The notes under the pieces are model-generated. The model was not told the origin of the DNA. It saw only the letters and a program-made list of their open reading frames with translations, and made no database searches. This document shows, piece after piece, positions 26,504 to 34,239 of a stretch of DNA of 64,000 bases. Within the stretch, counting starts at the first letter, position 1; each line of letters opens with the position of its first letter. Both the position numbers and the translations under genes were made by a program. The DNA is from Flavobacterium sp. ZT3R18 (lineage in GTDB: Bacteria > Bacteroidota > Bacteroidia > Flavobacteriales > Flavobacteriaceae), in contig NZ_VJZS01000004.1 in the NCBI RefSeq assembly GCF_007097385.1, positions 62,001 through 126,000 of the forward strand, in the 5' to 3' direction.

Positions 26504-27856
26504 ATGATATTCAAATCTATAAATCCGTTTACACAAGCAGTACTGGCAGAGCATGAAGTATTAACCAATGCTCAATTGACTCAAAAACTGCAATTATCGG
26601 AATCGGCTTTCAAGAACTGGCGTACGACGACTTTTCAGGAAAGAGCCGATAAAATGAAAAAGTTGGCAGACATCCTAAGAGCCAACAAAGAGGAACTGGG
26701 ATTGCTTATTAGCAATGAAATGGGTAAAATTCTTTCCGAAGGAATTGCCGAAGTCGAAAAATCGGCAGGAAACTGTGATTTCTATGCGGAAAATGCGGAG
26801 AAAATGCTGAAAGATGAGTATTATGATACGCCTTTCAAAAGCATGTCGGTTTACGATCCATCAGGTGCTGTTTTCGCAATTATGCCTTGGAACTATCCTT
26901 TTTGGCAAGTCTTACGTTATGCGGCACCGGCAATTATGGCGGGAAATGTGACGCTTTTAAAACACGCTCCAAATGTAATTGGTTGTGCCAAAGCCATCGA
27001 AAATGCATTTTTAGAAGCTGGTTTTCCAGAAGGTGTTTTTCAGCAAATCAACATTGATATTCCACAAGTAGAAAGTGTAATAGCGGCTGATATTGTACAT
27101 GGAATTACCTTGACGGGTAGTGAAATGGCAGGATCTTCGGTTGCAGCATTGGCTGGAAAGCACATCAAAAAATCGGTAATGGAGTTGGGCGGATCAGATG
27201 CTTTTATCGTTTTGAATGATGCCGATCTAGAAAAAGCCGCAACGGTAGCAACACAATCCAGAATGCTCAATGCAGGTCAGGCCTGTATTTGTGCCAAACG
27301 TTTTATCGTTACCGAAAAAGTGGCTGATGAGTTTGCTGCTCTTTTTGCCAATAAAGTAGGAGCGTTGCAACAGGGGAATCCATTGCAAAACGGAATTCAC
27401 ATGGGGCCTTTGGCGAGAATCGATTTGGCCGAAAAATTAAGCTATCAATTGGAACATTCCTTAAAACAAGGGGCCAAAATGGTAGTAGGAGGAGAGCGCG
27501 ATCATTGTAATTTTCAACCCACATTAATTGATTTTGTAGATACCAATAATATCGCATTTCAGGAAGAAACCTTCGGGCCATTGGCGACTATTATAAGAGC
27601 CAAAGACGAGAATGAGGCCATTGCGATTGCCAACAATCATCGATATGGTTTGGCTTCTGCTATTTGGACAGAAGACAGAGAACGCGCTTACGCATTGGCC
27701 AGAAGAATCGAAGCAGGGAATGTTTTTGTCAATTCCTTGGTGCGATCAGATTCTAGAATTCCTTTTGGGGGAACCAAAAAATCGGGCTATGGAAGAGAAT
27801 TATCCGAGATAGGAATCAAAGAATTTATGAATATGAAATCAGTGATTATTGAGTAG
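26504..27856 (+). CDS. NAD-dependent succinate-semialdehyde dehydrogenase-like protein
   Basis: A 450-residue aldehyde dehydrogenase, shorter at the N-terminus than the GabD type and like the Sad/YneI branch (INPFTQAVL start). The cofactor site is [24 protein letters not shown], the base is in [11 protein letters not shown], and the nucleophile is Cys261 in [12 protein letters not shown]. The C-terminus is [17 protein letters not shown]. It would oxidise succinate semialdehyde (or glutarate semialdehyde) to the dicarboxylic acid, completing the GabT route. It is the last enzyme of the island run; porin genes follow. The choice between the two dehydrogenases for succinate semialdehyde cannot be made from sequence alone. 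Confidence 0.86.
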   Translation: MIFKSINPFTQAVLAEHEVLTNAQLTQKLQLSESAFKNWRTTTFQERADKMKKLADILRANKEELGLLISNEMGKILSEGIAEVEKSAGNCDFYAENAEKMLKDEYYDTPFKSMSVYDPSGAVFAIMPWNYPFWQVLRYAAPAIMAGNVTLLKHAPNVIGCAKAIENAFLEAGFPEGVFQQINIDIPQVESVIAADIVHGITLTGSEMAGSSVAALAGKHIKKSVMELGGSDAFIVLNDADLEKAATVATQSRMLNAGQACICAKRFIVTEKVADEFAALFANKVGALQQGNPLQNGIHMGPLARIDLAEKLSYQLEHSLKQGAKMVVGGERDHCNFQPTLIDFVDTNNIAFQEETFGPLATIIRAKDENEAIAIANNHRYGLASAIWTEDRERAYALARRIEAGNVFVNSLVRSDSRIPFGGTKKSGYGRELSEIGIKEFMNMKSVIIE

Positions 27857-28017
27857 TTATTTCGGCTTAATTGTAATAGCTAAGAATAAAATTCAAGACA
27901 TATAAAAAGGAGTATGAGTTCATTTAAGTCTAGTTGTCTTTACTGGGCTTATGTATCTTAAATTCAGTGCTAAATTTAACCAAAAACCAAAAAACCAAAA
28001 CCAAAAACCAAATTAAG

Positions 28018-28854
28018 ATGAAGAAAGCAGTAGTAGTTTTAGCTTTAATGTTAACGAGTAGTTTAACATTTTCACAAGATACCCCAACAGATGCGAAAGC
28101 TCAAGAATCAACGGAAAAAGAAAGCAAGTTTGCTGCTGGAGTTGATGTTGTAGCTCCTTATTTATGGAGAGGAATAAAATACACTAGTAATAAAGTAGCA
28201 TTTCAGCCCTATGCTTCCTATGCTTTTACGGAAAAATTGACAGTAGGAGTTTGGGGAACAACCAATTTTTCTAATGCAGCAGATGCCTATAATGAATTTG
28301 ATTGGTATGTATCCTATCAAGTTATGCCAATTATGAAAGTTATGTTGAGTGATTATTATTGGCCTGCAACTAAAAAAGCTCATGAGGAGGATAGTGCTAA
28401 ATCCAGAGATTCTTATTTCAACTATTCAGAAGGATCGGCTCAAACTTTGGATTTGTCATTGTTGTTTGATTTTTCAGACAAAGGAGTGCCTTTAGATTTT
28501 CAGTGGAATACCATTGTGGGAGGGAATGATTACGATGCTGATGGAAATAGAGCTTTTTCTTCTTATGCGGAAGTTGGATATACACATTCAATAGAAAAAA
28601 TTGGTGTTGATTTTAGACCATTTGTTGGTGCTGTGGTTATCAATGGAGGGTATTACGGTACAGATGCCGACGGTAATGCAGGTTTTGCATTTACAAACGT
28701 TGGTTTGAATGTATCCAAAGATATCAAATTCTCGGAAAAATTCAGTATTCCTGTTTTCGTTAGATATACTTATAATGAATTAGGGTATGTAAATAAAGAT
28801 GATGAATTAATCCATAATTTTATTTCTGGTGGTGTTACTTTTACTATCAAATAG
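28018..28854 (+). CDS. Putative outer-membrane porin (TorF-like)
   Basis: The ATG at 28018 gives 278 residues with a clean signal peptide (KKAVVVLALMLTSSLTFSQ). A longer frame from 27934 would place it behind an unrelated stretch and was rejected. The mature part alternates hydrophobic residues, has many aromatics, and opens AGVDVVAPYLWRGIKYTSNKVAFQPY, which resembles the TorF group of outer-membrane beta barrels. The leader contains repeated ACCAAAA. It follows the succinate-semialdehyde dehydrogenase gene by 161 bases, so it may serve entry of the island's substrates. That is inferred from position only. Confidence 0.72.
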   Translation: MKKAVVVLALMLTSSLTFSQDTPTDAKAQESTEKESKFAAGVDVVAPYLWRGIKYTSNKVAFQPYASYAFTEKLTVGVWGTTNFSNAADAYNEFDWYVSYQVMPIMKVMLSDYYWPATKKAHEEDSAKSRDSYFNYSEGSAQTLDLSLLFDFSDKGVPLDFQWNTIVGGNDYDADGNRAFSSYAEVGYTHSIEKIGVDFRPFVGAVVINGGYYGTDADGNAGFAFTNVGLNVSKDIKFSEKFSIPVFVRYTYNELGYVNKDDELIHNFISGGVTFTIK

Positions 28855-28960
28855 TTCGAATCCAAAGCTTTTATTTAATTTCAAACAATCAATTTGAAAT
28901 TGTATCTGTGATAAAACTTAGTGGAGTAGTCTTTACTAAATAGTTGTATTTTTTTTTTAG

Positions 28961-29003
28961 AATCCTTAAATTCATTTCAATGATGAGTTTAGGGATTTTT
29001 TTT
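28961..29003 (+). terminator. Terminator after the first porin gene
   Basis: Arms AATCCTTAAATTCAT and ATGAGTTTAGGGATT (two G-T pairs) are followed by eight T. The hairpin is 106 bases past the stop codon. Confidence 0.75.
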
Positions 29004-29448
29004 GTTCCAATGAAAAGTAAGTGTAATGTGTTTTTCGGATTTTGGTGAAGGATGCTTTATTTCTGAGGTGTAAGTCAAAGAATTTATTTTTCGAATTTAT
29101 TTGTTTTTAAAAATAGTAATAAATTTAAATACCCCTATTTTTAAACAGGTATGATTTTTTAAAGTAAAATTATTAGGGGGTATTGTTGCTTATTTTTAGT
29201 TTAGATTCAATTGTGCTATTAAAATTATTGGGGTTGTTTAGTAAAATGTTGATTATTGAATTTGTAAAATAGTTGTAGAAAAACGGGAAATACATATTAT
29301 TTCCCGATGATTTTTGGATATTGATAATTCTTCTCATAAATTTTAAAAAAAGTCTTTTTGGTAATCAAAAGTTAATAATTTCACGCCAATAAATAACCAA
29401 AACCATTTTTTTTTAAGCAATTAAACTACTAACCAAAAACAATATAAC
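29004..29448. other. Gene-free A+T-rich spacer between the two porin genes
   Basis: I see no gene here. The only structured item is a small perfect hairpin at 29283-29305 (CGGGAAAT and its complement around seven bases). The last 50 bases are the A-rich leader of the next gene, with ACCAAAAACA motifs. Confidence 0.6.
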
Positions 29449-30534
29449 ATGAAGAAAGGAATAGCGATTATAGTATTGATACTAACGACAAGTATGACAT
29501 TTGCGCAAGAATCAGCAGGGTCTCCAGCAACCATATTTGCAGGATCGGCAGATGCGTATTATAAATATGATTTTTCGGGCGTTCCAAATGGCTATACCAG
29601 TTTCACCAATACGGATAACTCATTTGAATTAGGAATGGTTTCCCTTGAAGCCTCTCATAAATGGAAAAAAGCTTCCGTTTTTGTGGATTTAGGGTTTGGA
29701 GCTAGAGCCAAAGAGTTTACTTATAATGATAATCAATATTCATTTATGATTAAACAATTGACATTTACCTACGACATCTCAGATAGCTTTAAAGTTACTG
29801 CCGGTACATTTGGAACCCACATTGGGTATGAGTTGCTAGATGCGGTAGATAACAAAAACTACAGTATGTCTTATGCTTTTACTTACGGACCATTCTTTAA
29901 TACTGGGGTAAAAGCACAGTATACTTCGGGTAAATTCAGTTTTATGGCTGGGGTTACGAATCCTACTGATTTTAAATCGGCTATGGAAACTAGTACTGAT
30001 GCAAAAACTTTTATAGGACAAGTTGCTTATGTGGGAGAAACAGGAAGTGCTTATTTTAATGTGTCAACAGGTGCTTCTAATGGAAGTCCGATAAGAGATG
30101 GCAATGGTGATGTTATTGCACCTTCGGATGAGGATAAAACACAGTTTGATTTTGTGGGAACAAAAAAGCTGGGAGATAAATTCGCAATTGGATTCAACGG
30201 AACGTATGCTGTGACCAACAATAATATAGATGGAGACTTAGATGGGGAATGGTTTTCATTAGTGTTGTATCCGACTTATACATTCAGTCCTTCTCTTTTG
30301 TTAGCGTATAGATTAGAATACATGGATACAAAGGAGGCTGCCGCTTCAGTAGGAGCCATAGCTGGATCTTCTATAATTGGGAATACATTATCTTTAAATT
30401 ATAAAGTCGGAAACTTAACGATTATACCAGAATTTAGAATTGACTCTGCTTCAAATGACATTTTTGAAGATAAGGATGGAGCATTCAAAGGGGTAAATTC
30501 ATACGCTCTAGTTGCCGCCACTTATACATTTTAA
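29449..30534 (+). CDS. Putative outer-membrane beta-barrel porin
   Basis: A 361-residue protein with a signal peptide (MKKGIAIIVLILTTSMTFAQ) and a mature chain of alternating polar and hydrophobic strands ending in aromatic-rich ALVAATYTF, which is usual for outer-membrane barrels. The strand-rich mature part resembles Bacteroidota porins annotated only as outer-membrane beta-barrel. Its signal peptide is nearly the same as that of the porin at 28018, but the mature sequences are not alike. It stands after a 594-base spacer with its own leader, so it may be regulated separately. Substrate unknown. Confidence 0.72.
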   Translation: MKKGIAIIVLILTTSMTFAQESAGSPATIFAGSADAYYKYDFSGVPNGYTSFTNTDNSFELGMVSLEASHKWKKASVFVDLGFGARAKEFTYNDNQYSFMIKQLTFTYDISDSFKVTAGTFGTHIGYELLDAVDNKNYSMSYAFTYGPFFNTGVKAQYTSGKFSFMAGVTNPTDFKSAMETSTDAKTFIGQVAYVGETGSAYFNVSTGASNGSPIRDGNGDVIAPSDEDKTQFDFVGTKKLGDKFAIGFNGTYAVTNNNIDGDLDGEWFSLVLYPTYTFSPSLLLAYRLEYMDTKEAAASVGAIAGSSIIGNTLSLNYKVGNLTIIPEFRIDSASNDIFEDKDGAFKGVNSYALVAATYTF

Positions 30535-30551
30535 GTTGTAACTATTCTGCT

Positions 30552-30703
30552 AGTTTTCAGTCTCAGTTTTCAGTTTTCAGCCCAAAAAGGGTTTGGGTTT
30601 TAAAATAGTTCTAAAACAAACTCCCATTTTTAAAAATATTGTTAAGAAAGTGAATTATATTGTTTACGGTCAATTCTGAAAACTGCGACTGCGACTGAAA
30701 ACT
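30552..30703. repeat. Spacer flanked by inverted AGTTTTCAGTCTC/GACTGAAAACT repeats
   Basis: AGTTTTCAGTCTCAGTTTTCAGTTTTCAG-type units at 30552-30580 face GAAAACTGCGACTGCGACTGAAAAC-type units at 30678-30703. The same units flank the spacer at 12022-12256 (TTTTCAGTCT, and GAAAACTGA three times followed by GACTG). Both lie between convergent genes. Confidence 0.55.
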
Positions 30704-30795
30704 ATAACCTGAATAGATACTTAAGTTTAATATTTTTTTTTTTGCTGTCAGGATCCTATTATGGGGTTTTGGCAGCTTTTTTATTTGAAAAGATT

Positions 30796-30846
30796 AAGCC
30801 CAAAAATCATTATGCTTTTCATAGCTTTGAATTTTTGGGCTTTTTA
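30796..30846. terminator. Bidirectional terminator between porin and lipoprotein amidohydrolase
   Basis: Arms AAGCCCAAAAAT and ATTTTTGGGCTT with a 23-base loop, flanked by T on the plus side and A on the other, sit just before the stop codon of the convergent amidohydrolase gene (30853). Confidence 0.65.
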
Positions 30847-30852
30847 AAATCT

Positions 30853-32859
30853 TTAAAACTCATGTAAACCCGTGACTCTTTTGATCGTTATGGATTCCGT
30901 TTTTGAATAGTTATTAGTAGCTGCAATTGTTACTTTATACTTTCCTTCTTTCAATTTTGAAACGTCAATGTTTTTGTTCATTATTTTTCCAGAATGCTTA
31001 AATTGTATTGAACTTACCAATTTTTCATTTGCATCTTTGATTGTAACTGTAACGGTATCTGGATTTTTGTTGTTGAATTTAATATGAAATTCATCGTCAA
31101 TATCTTCAGTAGGATAAACAATACTAGAAGCTGTTGGATTGATTTTCGTATCAATTGCGGAATTAAATGTTAGAGAAACATAGACTTCTTTTCCGCCAAG
31201 CAAGGTCAATTCTACTTTTGCTTTGCTAATGGTATTTACTGGAATGGTAAAAATATCCCTGTCCAAAATGATAAGATCAGCATATTTTCCAACCTCTAAT
31301 GAACCCGTTTTGTCTTCTTGTCGCATTACATAAGCAGCATTGATCGTATAGCATTTTACAGCTTCTTCTACATTTGGCAATGCTTGTGGTTTTCTCGTTA
31401 CTGCATTTTGAATCCCGTCCAGCGGATTTAAGGAGCTCACATCATAATCACTACTTAAGGTTACTTTAGCTCCAGTATCCCAAATCGATCGAAGCGGAAT
31501 TTGCACATTTGATCTTTCTTTTCCAATAAATTCGTCATTTTCATGCCAATGATTCGGCTGAGCAAATTCTCCTACCACTTGCATATCTGCAATGGTATTC
31601 AATTTTTTGAAGCGGGGAATGTCTTTAGGATCCACTATTTCAAGATGTGTAATTCGATGTCTTGCACCAAGATCTCCGTTTGTTTTTCGAGCGCCTTCAA
31701 TGGCATTTAAAGTTTCACTGATCGCTCTGTCTCCTATGGCATGAACATGAAAATCGTAGCCTACTTTTTCTAATTCGGTTATAAAATGAGTCATTCTTTT
31801 CTCATCAATATAATTCAAACCTTTGTGACCAAAAGTGAAACCTAAGTCTTTTGTATATGGCTCTTTCAGTGCTGCGGTAGTATTAAAAGTAAGTCCATCA
31901 CTGTACAATTTGATTTCATTAATACGCATTAAATCATCTCCTTTGTCATACATTTTTTTCATGTTTTCTATAGTGCTTTGGTCAGTATCGCCAGGATATA
32001 TCCATGGCGTAAGCATTACTCTTGCTGTCAAGAGATTGTTTTTCTTGATGGCTGCCCAAGTTTCAATAAAGTTTTGTTTCCAATACGTCCTCGCTTCACA
32101 AAAAGAAGTTATTCCGTTTTTTGCAATTAGCGGAAGTCCAATGTTTACTAAACCATCATAGTTCATTTTTTCGATAGTGGGATTGATTGCAATCGCTGTT
32201 TGAAGAGCAATATCCCCAGCATTATCCAATAAAATTCCGTTAGGTTCTCCTTTGGCATTTTTCATGATATAGCCACCTACAGGATCTGTTGATTGTGCTG
32301 TAAAGCCCAATAATTTTAGGCCAGCCGAATTTACCCAACACGAATGAGAGGTATATTCCCAACAAAACATAGGCTCTACGGGAGAAATTTGATCTAAAAT
32401 CAATCGAGGTTCTACTTTTGATTTCATTAAAATTTCAACACTATGACCAAAAGCCATTCTCCATCCATTTGAATTTACAGGAGGCACATTTGCTTTTAAT
32501 TCTGTTAGATATTGATCTGGATTGGTAATTCCTTCGGTAAAGAAAAAATTGCCAATTGCATCAGTAAAAGCTTCCAATGGGTGCATGTGTACATCGTGAA
32601 AACCGGGTAATACCAGTCTTCCGCTTAAATCTTTAACTTTCGTTTCTTTTCCGATATACTCTTTGGCAGCAGCATCAGTTCCAGTAAAAATGATTTTGTC
32701 TTCTTTGATCGCGATGGCTTGATCAAAATGCCCGTCTTTGGTATATACTTTTGCATTTACAAAAACGGTATCAGCTATTTCTTTTTCTGCACTGCAAGAA
32801 AAGACAATGAAAATTACAGTTAAAAGTAAAATGAAGTAAATCACATTTTTTAATTTCAT
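30853..32859 (-). CDS. Lipoprotein YtcJ-like amidohydrolase
   Basis: A 668-residue protein. The signal peptide ends in a lipobox (IVFSCSAE), so Cys22 or nearby is probably lipidated. The enzyme part (about 30-560) has LPGFHDVHMHPLE, the HVHAIGDRAI region, RITHLEIVD and LSSDYDVSSLNPLDG. A C-terminal beta-rich domain of about 110 residues follows, absent from the cytosolic homologue at 20295. It would remove an acyl group from N-acylated or amide substrates in the periplasm or at the outer membrane. It is encoded upstream of, but not overlapping, the AguB and CehA-like genes on the same strand, with a 463-base repeat-filled spacer between them. The substrate is unknown. Confidence 0.82.
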   Translation of the reverse strand: MKLKNVIYFILLLTVIFIVFSCSAEKEIADTVFVNAKVYTKDGHFDQAIAIKEDKIIFTGTDAAAKEYIGKETKVKDLSGRLVLPGFHDVHMHPLEAFTDAIGNFFFTEGITNPDQYLTELKANVPPVNSNGWRMAFGHSVEILMKSKVEPRLILDQISPVEPMFCWEYTSHSCWVNSAGLKLLGFTAQSTDPVGGYIMKNAKGEPNGILLDNAGDIALQTAIAINPTIEKMNYDGLVNIGLPLIAKNGITSFCEARTYWKQNFIETWAAIKKNNLLTARVMLTPWIYPGDTDQSTIENMKKMYDKGDDLMRINEIKLYSDGLTFNTTAALKEPYTKDLGFTFGHKGLNYIDEKRMTHFITELEKVGYDFHVHAIGDRAISETLNAIEGARKTNGDLGARHRITHLEIVDPKDIPRFKKLNTIADMQVVGEFAQPNHWHENDEFIGKERSNVQIPLRSIWDTGAKVTLSSDYDVSSLNPLDGIQNAVTRKPQALPNVEEAVKCYTINAAYVMRQEDKTGSLEVGKYADLIILDRDIFTIPVNTISKAKVELTLLGGKEVYVSLTFNSAIDTKINPTASSIVYPTEDIDDEFHIKFNNKNPDTVTVTIKDANEKLVSSIQFKHSGKIMNKNIDVSKLKEGKYKVTIAATNNYSKTESITIKRVTGLHEF

Positions 32860-32891
32860 GATATTTGGTTTAATTTATTTTGTTAAAAAGT

Positions 32892-33117
32892 ATGCGAATC
32901 AAGAGTTGAAAATCTATTTTTTGTGCCGTTAGGCACTAAATATTGGTAGAGAATTAAATTCTCAATGTGCTCAATGTCCCGTAGGGACTATACATTTTTA
33001 CAGTATTAGACATGAAAAGGGATTGTTTAGTCCCTAACGGAACAAAAATGCTGATGGAATTATTTTTCTACCAATATTTAGTGCCTAACGGCACATTTTG
33101 AACCCTTGATTCGTATA
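32892..33117. repeat. Nested inverted repeat (GTGCCGTTAGGCACTAAAT family)
   Basis: Perfect 29-base arms at 32922-32950 and 33067-33095 (TGTGCCGTTAGGCACTAAAT... and complement) are enclosed by outer, looser arms around GCGAATCAAG and CTTGATTCG. Inside lies a third pair, GTCCCGTAGGGAC and TAGTCCCTAACGGAAC. The element fills most of the spacer between the lipoprotein amidohydrolase and aguB genes. Confidence 0.8.
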
Positions 33118-33200
33118 AAGTACTTAATTCTATAATAAAAGCATTTTTAATTTACATTCCTTTTAAATAGCTAATAAATAAAACTACCGTTGTAAAAAGA

Positions 33201-33306
33201 TTTACCATATAAGAAAGATAAGGGCATATAAGTATTGCTTTCTTTATCCTAGCTTAAATGACCTTATATTTCTTATATGGTTAAAAATTAATGCTGTTTA
33301 TTTTAG
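33201..33306. repeat. Dispersed palindromic repeat, copy 2 (ACCATATAAG family)
   Basis: This copy has the same 106-base length and ends as the copy at 12051-12156 (TTTACCATATAAGAAAGATAAGG at the left, ...TTAATGCTGTTTATTTTAG at the right), with a different centre. It ends 17 bases before the stop codon of aguB. Confidence 0.75.
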
Positions 33307-33322
33307 CCTTAAAAAGTTGAAT

Positions 33323-34198
33323 TTACTCTTGATTATTGCCAATAAATCGTCTCTTAATGGGCTCATAAGTATCAATTCTTCGGTCACGGAAAAACGGCCA
33401 TCTTTGACGGTAAAACTCGGATTTTGCTAAATCTAGTTCTTGAACATGTGAAACTTCGCCTTCATGAGGTGCTTGGTACAAAACCGATCCATATTGGTTG
33501 GTTATAAATGAACCTCCCCAGAATTTCGTGTTTCCTTCGATTCCTATACGGTTAATACTCACAACATTTACACCATTAGCCACCGAATGCGATTTTTGAA
33601 TGGTTTGCCAAGCATTAAATTGCTCTTTGTTTGTTTCCTCGTCTAATTCATGATGCCATCCAATAGCGGTTGGGTAAAATAAAATTTCGGCCCCCATCAT
33701 GGCTGTAATTCTCGCCGCTTCCGGATACCATTGATCCCAGCAGATAAGAACTCCAATGGTGGCGAATTTAGTTTTAAATACTTTATATCCGGTATCTCCG
33801 GGAGCAAAATAAAATTTTTCATAATATCCTGGGTCATCAGGAATATGGTTTTTTCTGTATTTTCCTAAGTAGCTTCCATCTGCATCGATCACAACGGTTG
33901 TATTGTAATAAAGGCCTGGTGCGGCTTTCTCAAACAAAGACAATACCAAAACTACATTTAATTCTTTGGCGATTACGGAGTATTTTTCAGTGGTTTCTCC
34001 CGGAATAGTTTCGGCATAATCAAAATTGGCATAATCTTCAACGTCGCAAAAATATAAGGATTTGTATAATTCTTGCAAACAAATAATTTGCGCACCATTT
34101 TTGGCCAATTCATAGATTTTAGCATCTATTTTTTTTATGTTTTCTTCTACTACTTTTGAACAGGATATTTGTGCAATCCCGATGTTTACTTTTGACAT
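33323..34198 (-). CDS. aguB: Carbon-nitrogen hydrolase, N-carbamoylputrescine amidase-like
   Basis: A 291-residue nitrilase-superfamily protein with the full triad: Glu43 in CLQELYKSLYFC, Lys116 in YRKNHIPD and Cys153 in LICWDQWYPEAAR. The sequence pattern is that of AguB, which turns N-carbamoylputrescine into putrescine, CO2 and ammonia. Beta-ureidopropionase is the main alternative. The usual partner, agmatine deiminase, is not in the window. The stop codon of the CehA-like gene lies 41 bases upstream, so the two are probably co-transcribed. Putrescine or beta-alanine released here could enter the aminotransferase routes of the island, which supports the assignment of the whole region to amine catabolism. 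Confidence 0.82.
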   Translation of the reverse strand: MSKVNIGIAQISCSKVVEENIKKIDAKIYELAKNGAQIICLQELYKSLYFCDVEDYANFDYAETIPGETTEKYSVIAKELNVVLVLSLFEKAAPGLYYNTTVVIDADGSYLGKYRKNHIPDDPGYYEKFYFAPGDTGYKVFKTKFATIGVLICWDQWYPEAARITAMMGAEILFYPTAIGWHHELDEETNKEQFNAWQTIQKSHSVANGVNVVSINRIGIEGNTKFWGGSFITNQYGSVLYQAPHEGEVSHVQELDLAKSEFYRQRWPFFRDRRIDTYEPIKRRFIGNNQE

Positions 34199-34239
34199 GG
34201 TTTATAATTTAAAGGTTTTTATTTGTTAAGTGGTTGGTT

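Noticed and set aside
27934..28017. Longer N-terminus for the first porin
   Set aside because: The ATG at 28018 gives a clean signal peptide; the extension does not.
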